DNA from: Stichopus chloronotus
Taxonomy: Eukaryota; Echinodermata; Holothuroidea; Aspidochirotida; Stichopodidae
Length of the DNA: 64,000 nucleotides
Reading direction: 5' to 3'
Assembly (NCBI GenBank): GCA_021234535.1
Contig: SFZH01000008.1
Coordinates: 17,647,358 to 17,711,357 of the forward strand
This document shows, piece after piece, positions 1 to 15,000 of this stretch. The notes under the pieces were generated by a model. It was not told the origin of the DNA. It made no database searches and saw nothing but the letters and a program-made list of their open reading frames with translations. The number at the start of each line of letters is the position of its first letter. Positions within the stretch are counted from its first letter, which is position 1. Position numbers and translations under genes: made by a program.

Positions 1-3000
1 AAAGATGAACTTGTTCTTCAGAAAATCAAATTTGTCCTGGCTTTGATCAGGTGTGGACTTGGTTAAGATTTCTGCACAGGTGGTGATGTATGCTGCCACT
101 TTAGAAGAACCATTCCTATTTCCAAGCATGAAAATCGCAAAACCATGGTTAATAGCTAACTGCGGGAAGCTGAGGTTACAGGAGTTTGTTCGCAGACAAA
201 CTTTCTTGTCACTCGTCACAAACCTCCAGATTTTGTTTACTGAATACGATTCCTAAATTTATGCAAGGTGTCTGGACTATTCTGTTACAGCACACACATT
301 CCAGTTGAAGCTGCCCCTTGACATTTTTGAGGGGGGTCAAGAGGAGAAACTGACTGTTTCGTACTCTACAGCCCAGCTAATGTTTAACCTTCAAAGAGAG
401 TTATGAACAAATTTTGGCAGAAATTGACATCACATTACATATCGGGAGTTCCCCGGTCTATATTCTCTTCTCCCATTGGATAGTTTTGCACTCAAAATGA
501 CGTAGTTTTGTACTTTACAAAGGGCCATTCGTTTGTTTGGATAGATAAGATTAAACATCTTCAAAACCTTGCACGTCCACAAATCATCTTGTAGTTAGGC
601 TAGCACTTGAATATGGCAGCCAAGTACTTCACAGAACTGGTACTTCTAAGCAATTGTGTAAGACACAGCTTAATGGTTCATTTATAGTCCCTTGGGAGAG
701 CACCAGTAACTTTTGTTGGAAATTATGAACCTGCCTGAAAACCTTGCCACATATTTCTTTCTAACAATATAGATATGATGGTTCCTACTTTAGAATATAC
801 AGTGCATGCCTACAGACAGCTCAAGATCCTAGCAACAAAACAAACTTCCCTGGTATGAATAATCCAATTTAATACCTGGTGATTTTTCTTCTTGTTTTTC
901 CTGGTGCCCCTTTCCTGGAGTACAGTATGGTAGACACCACCAGCTTGTTTGAATTTCCCATACCTCTTTGTTACCCATTCCACTTACTCAAAAAGAGGAA
1001 AGTAAGAAGAAAAAAACCTCCTACCTAGTGTACAGCCTGTAAATAGTTTTGTTGCGCATACCTTTGCTTTCCTTCCCTCAACACAGTCAGACAAAGTTAC
1101 CACCCCCAAGGGAGTGACTAGGGCCAGTTGTAACCCTGAACCAGACTCCCATTGGTCCCTGATACTCTGGAGGGCAGGACAAGGTCACATATAAGGGGAG
1201 AAGATCACAAACCACTTCCCTGTTCGCTCAAAAAAAAAAGAAAGGGGAAAAAAATAATACTTCTGCTGGCAAAACTAACTGGGTAAGGATGTAGCAGGCA
1301 CTGTGTGAAGACTATGTCTCCACACATTCTTGTGGCTGTGTGAGTTAGATTCTGCAGACCACAAAGAAGAAAATTTGGTTACTACTGATTGTCTACCATT
1401 ATTCTGTTATAGTCATGAGACACACACCAACAGGGAAGAGGTTAACTTCCTCCAGGGAGACAGGCAGAGAGTGGGACTGGAACTTAGCATAAGGGAGGAA
1501 GACTACCAGCATGCCTAGAGTTGGTATAGCAGTCAATTACAGGTTACTGCCCAGGGGAAGGGAGGGACTCAATGCAACCACCCTGGCACTTGTAATATGC
1601 AACTGGAAATTTCACCCATGTTAGACTCCATCAGATTTTACCTTTTCACCCTGCATAGCTTTGTGTAAAACATTTCCAGACCATTACCTAGATAACTCTA
1701 TTACACCTCACAACAGGTCACCACATGTCAAATGATCAAATCTCGGTGTTTGTTAAAAATTCTAGAAAGTGTTGTCCATAGTGCGATTTGATGAAAGGTC
1801 ATGTACAAAATCCTCATTGCATGAAAACAATGTCAATGTGTGAAAAAGGACTTGCGTTATCAGCCATCTTGTTGTTGAAACACACAGCCAAAATTTTCCC
1901 CAGTGATGAAACGGAAAGAGGACCGTTACTGAGATTCAGTCAGTTACTCTTCTATGAGGAAATCTTGGCCCTTCTACGATATTATCAATTAAAGTTTCAC
2001 AATAGATCTTAACATAAGTAGCCTTTGATATCATCGATCCAGGTCTGTAAAAGGAATTAGTTTAAAGTGAGAACATTCAAATACTTCTCTTTGCATCAGT
2101 TCTACTTTTAGAAGTTGAACATGCTGCTGTTTGAGCATTCACGAGAAGCTGGAATAACTTTGCCAAAGGGTATGAGGGATTTTACTGGTGCAAAAAAGTC
2201 TGTGCATCACCTCTGCCACGCCGATGCAAAAGGTCGCCTAAATCCTTCTCATCTCTGGTCTCTCACCAAAGCAAGAATTAGAAAATTGAACGTTGGCCTA
2301 CTTCCTTAGCACCAAAAGAACTCGCACATGACTCTGACTTTCACCCTGAAGGCTACTATTCCATACCACAAGGCGGCTTCAAAAAAAAAAAAAAAAACAT
2401 GGACACTTGGTGCCTTTCATTTTTACTATTTATATTTCATTTCAAACATGTAGAGATTGAGAAACCAATGTCCTTGGAATTTCTTGCTATTATAAACCTT
2501 GATGCTGGTGATGACTATGCACCTTCTGCAACGTTCATTTTTGGTTGTCCTAAAGCAATGAATGTTCTCACCGGCTCAAAAACATACACACAAAAACATC
2601 AAACCACTAGTAATCAATGCAAAACTATCTATCCTACATATCATCACTTTTTGTAGATCTCAGAGGGCCAAAATACAGTCTACAAACCAGTGGGTAATAT
2701 TTTTAGCCTAACCCAGACTTCCTGGTTCCAAGACTGCAGAAGGAACTCGCTCATTAATTGTGATCCGTGATCCGTCCCATCTCCTGGAAAAGGATAAGCA
2801 GCCAGTGACCTCGAACCTGAAATGCACATCCTGTTATGCCTTGATCCCCTTCCTCTCCCCCCCCCTCCCGAGAAAATAATGATGCCCTACTTGAAGCTTT
2901 ACGTAATCGAAGTCCAGATAAGTGAACTTTGACCGGGATAAGGTCAACGTCCATCAATCCCGAAGTGTTTGGATGGTAACTGAAGATGAATAAATCTGCT

Positions 3001-4020
3001 TGCATTATGTCAAATGCCCCTACTCCCCCCTCCCCCAAGTAATGCAAACACTAAAGGGTAATCATTTCTCTTTGTTTGCTGATTGTTGTTCAATGCAACA
3101 GGCAATGTTCCTGAAGCCTCACTGTAAATGCATGCAGGTATTATATCGACCTAACTTTACCCACGTCCTAACCTGTCCCTCTGAGGACATACTTTGCTAT
3201 AGCCTTAGCTGACACTGTCGCTGAAGGTAAAGTACTTGGCTGAATAAATTTACTACTTCTAAAGTCTACTTTTAAAGTCACCTGACAAAGTAGAATGGTT
3301 TCAAATGGTTTTTCAATTTAGGACCAAAATACAAGACTGCGTATGGTCCTTTCTAAAATCCCTAAAACTCCATGGTTTTGGGAATTCGCTGGCGACGTAC
3401 TCACCTCATATAACCTATGCATTTCCGTATTGACCATAGTCTAGCATCTGGCGATTTTGTGTGTGTGTGCATGTGTGTATCTGGTCACTGGCCTTCCATA
3501 ATTGCCAGCCTTTTGGTCTCACAGCGAAGTTCCCAGCTGTGATTTGCATCTGTGCCTATCTTATTTCATCGAATTTTCAAGTTATCTGTCGATATCTGCG
3601 TGATCCTCACCCTTTTCCATTGTTCTGGACTCAGTTAGGATGAGTATCCTTTTTATTTCGTGTCTTTTTCACGTTTTCTTCGACACGTGTGTGTTGGGTC
3701 TGGGCTAGGCCCACAGGGATCAGGGGTCAGGTTGTCCTATATAAAATCATACTACTCATTAAATATGTGTATGGGAATATGCAATGGACACACCCTACAT
3801 TTTTCTGTTTAGAAAGCACACTCTCACTGATATAAATCAACTTTTGAGACATCCATAATTTGAACAGACTTCGACTATGCTTAAGTGGTTTCATCAGTCC
3901 AAAACTGATTTGGGGTTGTATGAAAGGCAACCTTATCACAGAATCAAGTTGGTCCATAAAGCATCACAGACTAACGATACGTTCTGAAGAGCAAGCTTAC
4001 AAAGGAAACCAAATACTAAC
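1..4020 (-). other. start of spen intron 2; no exon recognised
   Basis: This is downstream of the exon 2 donor, in spen orientation. I see no segment that reads like the expected Arg/Ser-rich linker or the later RRMs, so coding exon 3 probably lies left of the window. A small divergent exon cannot be excluded. The stretch holds an A17 run (2381-2397), a C9 run (2857-2865) and a short TG-rich patch near 3460-3480. Confidence 0.6.
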
Positions 4021-4272
4021 CCTCCTCTTCTGTTGTCGTACCGTGGTATTCGTCCAGGCAAGTCATATTCACGACTGGTTTCCCCAGGGTGGATCTCTGT
4101 CGGGGAATCTGGGTTGTTATATTCGATTTGCAAGTCTCGTTCACCGATTGTAATGACCGAAGCATCGTGGGCTTTGGTGGCGCTGTTTATATCCACAAAA
4201 TCCACAAAGGCCGATTGGGAGCCGTCTGCGTCTCGCTTGCCCGTGAGCTTTGCACTTTCAACACGACCGTAT
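4021..4272 (-). CDS. spen: spen family gene, coding exon 2 (second half of RRM1 and linker)
   Basis: This exon continues exon 1 in phase: AG plus A gives Arg28, followed by YGRVES, as in vertebrate SPEN. Residues 28-111 follow, plus two bases of the next codon. SAFVDFVDI (about residues 48-56) is the RNP1 strand. GERDLQIEYN closes the RRM1 fold, where the vertebrate protein reads GDRDLRTDYN. After about residue 80 comes a polar linker, rich in Pro, Glu and Arg, ending in YDNRRG. The acceptor is a pyrimidine-rich tract ending CTCCACAG (4280-4273). The donor is GTTAGT (4020-4015), weaker than that of exon 1 but acceptable. Open frames on the plus strand across this stretch, and in another minus frame over 4187-4498, are shadows of the exon. 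The loop between RNP2 and RNP1 appears shorter than in human. The rest of the gene lies to the left, outside the window. Confidence 0.93.
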
Positions 4273-4280
4273 CTGTGGAG

Positions 4281-7200
4281 AACGAAGAAAAAGAAAATCT
4301 GACGTCAGACAGTAAGTGCATTTGAAAAGTTGTAGAGGATAATAACTTGCAAAAACCTGTTACACATAGATGTATGCCCTTCAAAGTGGTGAAGTACACC
4401 CAAAACGAGTTGCCTTCCATTGATTTTGTAAGAGGAGAAAAAATAGGTGATCTCATGGCACCTTTTAGAGAGTAAACACTTATTTTTAATCTAACCACCG
4501 GAAGGTCAGCAAGTAAACTGGAGTGAATTCATGCTTCCAGGTGATGTAAGAGATTATGTGTAATATTAGGTTTAATACCAGCCAATGCTAGCTTCCAGGT
4601 ACAAAGGGGACTGCTGCAGTTGTCAAATAAGTCAATCAATAGTCACCGTTTGCTACGTACACCAAATCAGCATTCTTTCCTAAACTTCAGCTGTTTTACC
4701 AAATCGCATAACCATTCCTCAGTCACAGGCTATAGAAAATTCTACTCTCCTAAACGTACAGGGAAAAGAAAAAAATTCAGTATTCATTCTCAACTGCATA
4801 TTAGGAAAAAAAGAAAAGATTTCTTGTTTATCGTGGGAACTTTTACAGCCAAGGTCATCCATGGAGGTACTTTCCTTACAACAACTTTAATCAACCAATT
4901 TCCTTAGAAAATTAGTTCTGCTGTCGTGGCAACAATCAAGTGCACATCTTAACGTCAACAATAACAGTTTATAGCAGCTTCCTCTTGTACTGTTACCATT
5001 CACCTACAGCCTTGATTCCCGACTGGGTAGGAGTGGGGGGTACTATACCCACCTCATATGGGTACCAGCAAGCACCACAAGGGGTACCTGGGAAGCTTTC
5101 TAGACAATTAAAAAACAAGGACACTACCTTATAATCAAATGCTGGGAGGGAAAGCATCACTAAGCCATAAACTGTCAAAATATTCACAGCAGTAAATCTT
5201 TGTTTCCCTTAAAGTGGGCAAAGGGGATAGTGTAAAATATTAAGGAAGTCCAAAATGTTTGGGAACCACTGACCTAGAAAAACACTACTAAATACTATCA
5301 GTTTTGCCTCTTTGCATCTGACCTATATTGCCTATGCAACGTGTGTCACTTGAAACCGATGGAATACTTCTGCCAATGGTGAGACACTGAAGGCACTTTC
5401 ACTTGACTCATGTCTTAGTGGTTGTACTACGCGTCTCTTCAAAAGTAACAATTGGTGTTGCATGTAAGGTACTATCGAAATGAAGAATGACCAAAATATG
5501 GGTTATAAAAGTGCAGGATATCTGTAGAAGGTCATCACAGAACCGTTTACAGCACAGTCGGGGAAAAGACATAAAGGGAGAGGGACAAGGAAAGAGAGAG
5601 GAAGGGAGGGAAGGTGGGGGAGAAGTGACGGCCATGAAGAGGAGTAGAGATGCTACATACGTCAAAGACACTGCAAAAATTATATCACTTACGTAGGCAG
5701 AGTAGTAAGAAAGAGCTTCAGTGTTTAAGAGACATGTACATGGCGAGTCACAGCGATAAAAAGACATGAACTAGACTCTTCTGTTTTCAATTTAGCATAC
5801 ATAAGGTACCATAGATCTATCTTTGTGGCATCATTGCATATCAATATACCACCCCATGAGCTCGAAATACTAGACTGAATTGTCCTGGGGAGACAGGACT
5901 GATATCAGGCTACAGCCTAGACCAATGCAATCGCCAACTGCTCCACCATCAAAGATGCCGACTACTCGGTTCATTTCTACCATTCTTTGCAATATGAGTG
6001 ATGGAAGGAATCCACCATTCTAGTTAAATTTCAAATGTTTTTAACAATTAAGGGATAGACCTACAAGACGTTCACACTATTCACCATGGAGTCACCTCCT
6101 ACTCCCTGATCATTTACTGGATTGCGTGTTTGACCGTTTGTTTTCGAATGGAGGAGCGGGCACAGACAAAGCAAACATAACTCATTTTGTTTTTCAGAAG
6201 CCACTGCTTTCATCCTTAGATGTAATACCTACACGAAGGAAGGTATGGTAGGGTTGTTATTCCCAGCAGTAAGGGTTGATAATGCAGGTGGTGTGGAGAA
6301 GAAGAGTCCAGGTATAATCACAAAGGGAAGAAGCGACTTCCCTTTCTAAACTGTATCACTTCCGAGAGTTCTGAGCCTAAGTTGGCCGCGAACCATCTCT
6401 CCAATCTAGATTTATTAGTGAACTTCCTGCTATGTGAAAGAGTAGCAGGCTAGGACGGATTCATGGAGGTCATCACAGTGGTAAACAAGACCAGAGAATG
6501 ATAGAGAGAATAATGCACCAGAGGTTTCTCGGTAAAAGGATATCGCGGTCGAGGGAAGCAATGGCTCAGGAACTGGCTTCTGGCTGTAAATTGATCATGT
6601 ACATTTATTGACCACTGAACAGAGTAGGCAAGATCTCTCAGAGAATTTCATAGCAAAGTATGCAATATACTTCAGCAGATCTGGGTTAAACTTGTCAAAA
6701 CAGATTAAAACTCAAGAGTAAAGCTTAATTGGAAACAATAGGCACAAAAGGCAACAAAAAAAGAAACTTGGAACCTTCTCCCTTCATATTTTCAGAAGTC
6801 CCTATGAGAGCTCATCACCTGTGACATCCGTGACAATCTCTTACACTGAGCCAATGAATGAACTTTTTCCACATTCTCATCCTATGAACCAGCCCCTGTC
6901 ACATCTCAGATTCATTCTTCATTGTCACAATCCAGTCTCAATCCCAATCACTACTTTACAACCCAACTCCCAACTCCAGGTCAACTTTTAGCAGCAGTTT
7001 CCTCCCCTCAGTCCTGGGAACAATAACACCTAGCTACATACCAGTCCACACCTCATGCATATATGTTGCCCCAATCCAACCTCACCCAGGTCACACCTGG
7101 CTTACAAGAAGCGAGAAACTAATCCTCGACTTTGATAGCAGTATTCAAGTTGTCCTCCAACTTTCAATAATTATTTACTCCTCCCTTCCTCTCCCCCTCC

Positions 7201-10200
7201 CCAGGTTCCGCCCCCCCCCCAATAATCCGTAGTCCTGCTTGACTGTGCCTGATCTTGAACCCCTTTATGATCCAACACCTCCAAACCAGACGCTTTTCTC
7301 GCTACCCATTCTGTAAATGTGATGCCCTTAACCACATAACAACTGCTTTGATATAAAGTTGTTTACAAACAAACCAAACAATACCTCTACATATATGGAA
7401 AGGTCCACATGATAGATGAGCAGGCCATATAAGTGTGTGTATGTGTGTGTGTGTGTGGAATGTACCAAAGTAGTTCAGTCTGGGGTCATGACACCACAAT
7501 AAACAGAAAATACCAACTTGACCTTCCACAATGATGTTGCTTACCATTTCACTCTGACTGGCTGATAAATTACATTGTATAGCAAGCAGTGAAGTGACAA
7601 GTGTAACTCAGTACCAACCAGTACAATATATCAAGCAAGACCTTCACCCCCCACACATGAAGAGTGACTCCCAAATAATAACAATCCAGTCAAACTGCCC
7701 TATCAGACATAATTGATAATGCCTCAGTTTACATTCATTACACCACAATGGCTGTAGGCTGTGTACCCTTATTCACTATGTTCAATTTTGTAGATTCTCC
7801 CTCTCCCTGTCTCTGCACATTCAGTTTTGAGTCCTCTACATCCCACCAGAAGGCACAAAACCACAAGAGGTAGTTTCTTTTGAATACCGGATAATAAACA
7901 CACAATGGCAATCTAACCTTATCAGGAAGATAATTGTCCCTTTTTAATGGCACACTTTAATCCCCCTGAAATGAATTCCATGCTGTTATCCATGCTGGTA
8001 TCCAGCCAGGGCTCATAAACATGCCACTTTTAGCTCCTCAAGTTTGCCATTTCAAGGATACATGACTCTGATGCAATATTTCCAAGCAGGTGTGCTTTTT
8101 CCTCCTATCTGTTGTTCTCTACCTTTTCTGCTCATGTTCCGAGTTTAAAAGTTCAACCAACTGTTGCAGGCATGCTCGCCCTTTTAAGCAATAGAAAATT
8201 TGACATGAATTTCTCATACCTTTCTTCCAGCCAATCATTGTCAAGCAAGGCAATTAAGGAAGCTTTTACTTTATTTACAGCCTAACCAGCAATTAGATCT
8301 TGCCAGTTTTACAGCTTCAAGGTCACAGGTCAAAACCCATTCCTGAAGTATCACTCTGTCTGGAGGGTATCTGCTATCCAGCCTCCTGCTCTTGATTGCT
8401 TTTGGTTACAAAATAAAAGGGCTGGGATGAAGTTGTAGGTCAACTTTTTATACAGAAATGTCACATCTTTCACAAGGAACTGCAAATTTAACTGAGACTA
8501 CTTGCTTTGGAAGTATGTAAGTGAAAGTACCTGTAAAAAAAAAAAGAGGAAAGTTTGTTGAACTTTCCATGTAGTCTCTCTTCAAAGAGCCATTGGTGGG
8601 AAAGAATGTTTAAGTCTTTCTCACGAATACCTATCCTCTTGATAGTCTTTCTCAGGACTACACTCTATCCTCCTCTTTGCATGATTCATGGTAAGAAGCA
8701 CATTCTTTGAGAATTGCAAAAAAAAATATTGTTCCTACAATGTTGACATTTTCTCACCAAAATACTTCAAATCGACAGGAAAGTGAGTAACACCTTTTTT
8801 ATGTGCTTTATCCTTATTTTTTTGTGTATGACTGGAATACACACACATACACATTGCAGACTAGGAGAAATTTAGACAGGAACTGGCCTAGGGTTGAAAT
8901 TTCTGAGAGATGTTTTGAGGTCACATGTCATATTACAGACTTGTAGAGACATTGGATGGCAATAGCTGTAAGTGAGCAGTGTGGTTAAATCCCTTTTGGG
9001 AAATATTCATCACACAAAGGGAAGGGCTGATCAAATCTTGATCACACCATTTTCAGAATGGTGACATTACTTAAAGTGATTGTGTGTGTACTGAAAAACC
9101 AAAAAGATAAGATTATGTTTGATCTTAACTTTTATTTCTTTTTAAATGTACACGCAAGTTTGTACATGAATGAACTATGTCTTTCAATGAAGGAAAATGA
9201 CAGTAACTACTTCGAAAAGCAACAGGATTGGCATAAAAACAGTAAAACAGAAATCATATTTGAAAATTAACGGTTCTTTCTATAACCACCTACATAATGA
9301 ATATGCAACAGTACAGGTCTCACTAGTGTATCAAGAACATACTACTCAAGTCGTCGCTCCTTGATAGGTATCGGGAATTGTAGTATCTGGTGAAAGGAAA
9401 CACTGTATCTACAAATAACCTACGAACTCAACACAACCTTGCCCGCGGCGTCAGTGATCCTGAGTTGTTAACTGAATATTCAATACTGGTATACTTCCCA
9501 TTGGCTGGCTCAAAGAAGCACACCGTTGATTTGAATGAAAACTGTCAACCACTACATTATCGTATTTTACACTTTCTGTCGTTATGTTAGAAGAATTAGA
9601 AATCATATGGCAAAATTTACCTACTGAGACCTATTTATTTTCCCAGATTGTCTGAATGGTGTACTTAAAAGCCTTACCAAACTTTTAGAGATGAAATGTC
9701 AATGTTTTTACTTTTCGCCTACACAAGTTATCACTTTGAAGGCATTGCAAGACAACACTTCCACACAAAAGATATGGTTTTATTACCTGTCTGACAGATC
9801 CAACAGTCCTGCACATCTAAATCAGATTACAACAAAAGACATTGGACTAATATTTCCTGACCACTTTCAAAACTCAGAGACCGAAGATCCGAAGACTGAT
9901 AACATAATACCAGCAAGACAATTACTGGATAAAATTACTGGGGGAGGGGTAAGAAGCCCCAGACGACTAGAGAAACCAAAAGTTACCCTGCATGCTCAGG
10001 CCTTGATTTGTCACGGCTACGTAAACAGCGAGGAAATGCTACTTTCCTCTCAAGGTATTGGAATAGCAAGACTGTTTTCATAAACAACAGAGTATTTTAC
10101 CTTGAAGGAAGAGTGACACCACTGATTCAAACACAAATTACACTAGATGGCAGAAAAAAGCTAAGAAGGAGAAAATTTGATAAATATCGGAGAAGATCAT

Positions 10201-12000
10201 GGTCACCAGGCAGAAAATGTTTTGAATAGAAACACACTTACAACAGTCAGGGTTAGAATCTCGCTGACATGGGAGAAAAGAAAAGTCATGACGGACCAAA
10301 AAAATATGAGACTATTTTTCATATCAAAACATGGAAGAAAGAGACAGGAGGATGCAGAGGGGTGGATAGTGAGGGAGGGGATTGCTTAAAAAGTCAGATA
10401 TTCAGGGCAAAAAATGATATTTGCACACTGAGGAAAATCATGGAGACAAACTGTTAAGTGAAGTGGAAGGTCTTCAAGTTAAAATCGTTCATGGTACTCC
10501 TAACTATATAGTCTTGTTGAATACCCTGACAAACAAAAACTTGATTCACTGATTGTCAGTATAAATGCATTGTTGACAGGGAATACTTTTTCTGAAAGGT
10601 GGTCCAAGAAGATGCCAGGACACAAATCAAACCTATTAGTGGCACACAACATGGCAAAAAGACTCAAACTGGTCACTGCCCCAGGGCTAGTTCCAACCCC
10701 CCCTCCCTCCCTTCTAAGGATCGAGGAAAAGTGTGTAGCACTGTGATTGTAATAGTACCAATGGATGATTGATTCTTTCCATAGATATATCTTCTTGAAG
10801 ATACTCGGTGAATTATAAACAAGCATCTCAGGCATAATCCCCACAACTCATTGGTGTGGGGGTTCTGAGTGACTACATATACTCCGAGAGCAAAAACTGG
10901 TGGTTGTAGAAAATATGTTGAGGTTGCAAAAGCAAACGATAAACACGGTCGATTCACTGCATGGAGGTTTGGATGCTGAAACTTTACTCAGAAGTGTGTT
11001 GTGCCAGGTTCGGCAGTTAGTGTAAGCATCGATGCAAGTACATCTCTATGCATCGGCTTACTAGCTTTGCTTCGGATAAAAAAAGTTGGACTTGGGTACC
11101 AGCAGTCCATCAATCAGGAACCTGGGTACCCAAAATGTAACTCCTGGTAGGCTACAAGTTCCCCCATGAAGTCATAACATAACATGTTGCTTTGCACATA
11201 TTAATATCCCACCCAAAAATGTACCTTAGCGAAGCCTCACATGCTGGAGTGCACACAGTCTGTGAATGAGCTGTGGCAGGCTAGGAGATACTATGTGCAA
11301 TGGAGCATGACTCACTACTGTATGCTTGCTATCCTCATTACAATGAGTAGCAATGGCCTGCTCTGAGATGATTGTGGGTTAGATTTGCGAGGCTTCCCTT
11401 ACATACTGGCATGATGATGAAGTGTCCTTGGTTTATAGGCATAGGCCAACTTGCTTTTGTCACGCATACAAAGTTTAATAGTCAAATATTGGGATCCAGG
11501 TGGCATCCTCTGTCAGATAAACCCAGTACCCAGTGACCCAATGAAAACACTGCAGTTTACCATTACCTTATAACATAATAGCAGAGGGCATTACCCTGCT
11601 TTGCTGGGAACATTCACAGGAAGTGTTCACATGTTACACATTGTAACAGTTCAAAATAACCATATCATCTTCTCCAGTGTTGAAAAATAAGCCTAATCTG
11701 ACATCCTTTGAACAATAATATACCTCTTTACTGCAAATTCAGAATTAAAGCATCAGAACAAAGAGGACAAGAGTTCTTTTCATTTACACACACCTGCAGT
11801 TCAGTGAACAGTGTGATGTTCAATGACTTAACCCACACAGGGAATGGCGTACCTTTCAAAAGCATCACTAACAATCAGGAATTTTACCTGATATAAGGTT
11901 CATCTTCTGTTCACGGTAGTGCTTGTTTTGCAGTTCATTCAAACTTAGCAAAAACCGACAAAATTGATGAAAATAAGTATACCACTGTTAAGCTATGTTG
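4281..12000. other. intronic block: simple repeats only
   Basis: No gene is visible. Contents are a purine-rich tract at 5561-5626 (GGGAAAAGAC to GGGGGAGAAG), a pyrimidine-rich tract ending in a C10 run (7180-7220), a TG microsatellite (7432-7458) and an inverted GGGTACC pair near 11094-11131. The remainder is AT-rich sequence without recognisable features. Confidence 0.6.
7432..7458 (+). repeat. TG microsatellite
   Basis: A (TG)n run interrupted once by TATG. Confidence 0.85.
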
Positions 12001-15000
12001 AAACTGGCTTAATACCATCAAGGAGAAGGATAAATCCTCATCCTGAAGTTTGTTTACACCAAAATGCATCTCATCAGGTTTTAAAGGATTAGAGTAAGCA
12101 TTGGATTACTACTCTTCAGGATTACATTACTGGTAGGCCTTGCAAATAAAATTCCAGGAAATAGACCATCAGCACACTTGATACACTACAATGATCAGAC
12201 CAACAAAAGGATGCAGAAATAGAGCAAATTGGAGCAAGAAACCAGCGTAAGTGAAACGAATGAAAAAAGATGTAAGTGGAGTCAAAGGCTTCTTCAAACA
12301 TAAAATTGAAGAGCAAGTGGTTGACACTGAAAAATACGTCAGCAGAGAAGGATAAGAGGAGATGCCTTCAAAATTTTGAAGGAACATTGAGACTTCCCAC
12401 ATCCATTGCAGATCTGCTGTTTAAAAGCTATCCTAGTTTAATCAATGCATATCTCCTTGTCCTACCAAACTGCATCTGCCTTAAAACTGTGTACATACAT
12501 CTTGTTTGCATTAGACCCTTAGGCTTAGCCAAGGATGCGTCAACATCGCCATGGCGACCAGAGGTCGAGGCATTTCAAGGGGAAATGGGTAGATGATGAT
12601 GCAAACATGAAAATGACAAGCAATTGTAATCCATGGAGGTGGAGGATGCAATTGCAGGTTAAACAAAAGCAGCAACTCTGCAGCGTCTCACCTAGCAAGT
12701 CTAAATGGAAATTTGAGAAACGGCTACAGGGTTGCAGCATAGATCTACAATCATCAGACAGCACACTGCATCTCTGATGAGCAGGAGGGTTACGCCCTTT
12801 CACAACCAAGGAGCTAGCTCGAAACAACATCGCACATGTCCGTGGGTAAGCAATGTGGTTAAATTGTTGTGTTACCCTGAAGTGAGTCACAAGACAGCTA
12901 GTTCGAATGGAGCGCTACAATCTTCACACAGAAATACTCAAACGCCCTTTGAGTTAAAAAGAGGGAGGACTAAACTGAAAACTGTAGGCAAACTCAACAT
13001 GACATAAAAATTAATAGGTTGCACAATTCAGACTGATTCTGTTCTTTCAATATGCTGGGAAGGCTTGCATAACTAGAGATGGATTTCTTAAATCACAAAA
13101 TCTATACAAACCGATTGGTAGATATGGATGGCTAGTTGAAGTCTAAGTAACATCCCGCCTTCCCCTCCCTTATTTCAATTTAATTGTTCCAGAATCAAGT
13201 AATAGATTTGTTAAACATGCACGCAAATTGTTTGCACCAATTGGAAAGCAGCTGTGAATGATTTGAACAATGTTACGAAAAAACTAAACAGGTATGAAAA
13301 AACACACTTTCCACCATAACAATGCATGTATACAAGACAGAGTTCAAATGCAACCAACATACAAAACTTATCTAGGCTGATCACACTGTATGCAGTGACC
13401 TAACTCACACACAAGAGCCAATAGGTGCAACCATTCCTTTCTATAATGAATCTTTCATCACAGAATAGACAGACACTACAAACTACTTCAGCAGAAGAAG
13501 AATGAAAGATAATAATCAAAAAGTTGTGAAAGTCCTTCTTAATAAGATGTCTTGCTTTAGAAACCACATAAATCACTTCATTTGCTTTTTTAAGGTTCTC
13601 TAGTCTTGTGGATGCCTTTTTTCCCCTTTTTAGGGGGAAAACTCCCTCCTGAAAAAGGTATTTCATTCCTTCTTCATTAATGCTTCATCTTTTCTACTGA
13701 CCAACAAATTTCTGTTCCATTTGACTCCCCTTTAAACAGATGTGACAACATCTATATATGCTATTTACAGAAGCTAGATACTGCTAACCATGTGTACACA
13801 GTTCAAACCACATCCAGGTTATATTGACCATTATGTATTCCTCATAACAGGAGAGCATCCATCTATGGAAGTTTAAAGCTCACTGATATTGCCATACATA
13901 TTATAACAAGACTTGAGTCACTAACGACCTTTTCACAGGATTGATAGCCTACGGGAGATCATTTCACACACAAACCTTTCACATGGTGTTACAGTATCTC
14001 CTTCAAAGCATTGTACAGTTAGCCAGGTTACAGAGCATACCTTCACAATGTTTTTCTTGTTCACACAGTTCAAAGAACCAGGGCTTTCATTTCAGACTTT
14101 TTTCTTTCATCTCGCGCCAAGGAACGAAGGTTTTTATTTTGCCTGATCAACAATTGCTGACAAACACACCACAATCTTTGTTTTGGATAAGCCTGGAAGG
14201 TTTTGATTTCAAAAGGAGGTATCTGGTTTTATCTATAGCGAGCATTTTTGTCAGCAAGAGTGCCTCATCACAATGCAACACATATAACATAGCAAGGTAA
14301 CAATGATTGGAAATGAGCAGTGAAAAGTTAAGTGATCTTGCAGCTTCTACAATAAAGTCACATGATCGCTGTTCTGAATGTACACCAAGACAAAGAAAAG
14401 GTCAGTGGTGTATGGAGGAGGTGGGTGCTCAGTGGTGTGTGGAGTGCGCAGGTCAAGTGGGGGAGGGGTGTGAAATGGGTCACAGGTCAGAGGAATGTGG
14501 AGTGAAAGGGTCAGTAGATGGAATGTCTTAAGGACAGTCACTCTTCTTTGCTATAACATAAACTAAGTAAACTTTCTGAGTAGGAAGGACATGACACTGT
14601 GGGTGAAACAAGTACACTAATGTATAAGAAAAAAAAAAACCAACACCAGAAAAAAATCTTTGAAAAGTGTTGCACCATGGGATTGATTGTACAAGAATGG
14701 AGATTTCTGCATGCTTATTCCATGGTGACGATAATCTGACAAAGAACTTGTGTTTGACATCCAATGTAATTCGCTATGTAAGTGAAAGTCTTTCTTCTAG
14801 GAATCCTGGTCGCTATTTTAGTTTTCTGTCCCCCGCTGGCTATATTACACACAGCCCATTGTAGAAAGCTTCACAGATGGAACAGGCCGACACAAAACGC
14901 CGGAGCCGTCTCTGCTCTGGGAAGAGGATGACTAGATCCTGCCTAATTCCTGCCTGGTTTATTGAGCTGCTTGCCTACCAGTCAATATTGCACCAGCAGG

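Noticed and set aside
4033..4498. Open frames on the plus strand and a second minus frame around exon 2
   Set aside because: Shadows of spen exon 2 in other frames. Only the minus frame with RNP1 matches a protein family.
9691..10457. Run of overlapping plus-strand open frames
   Set aside because: The frames shift repeatedly, no domain is visible, and the A-rich plus strand reduces stops in some frames. No good exon boundaries matched.
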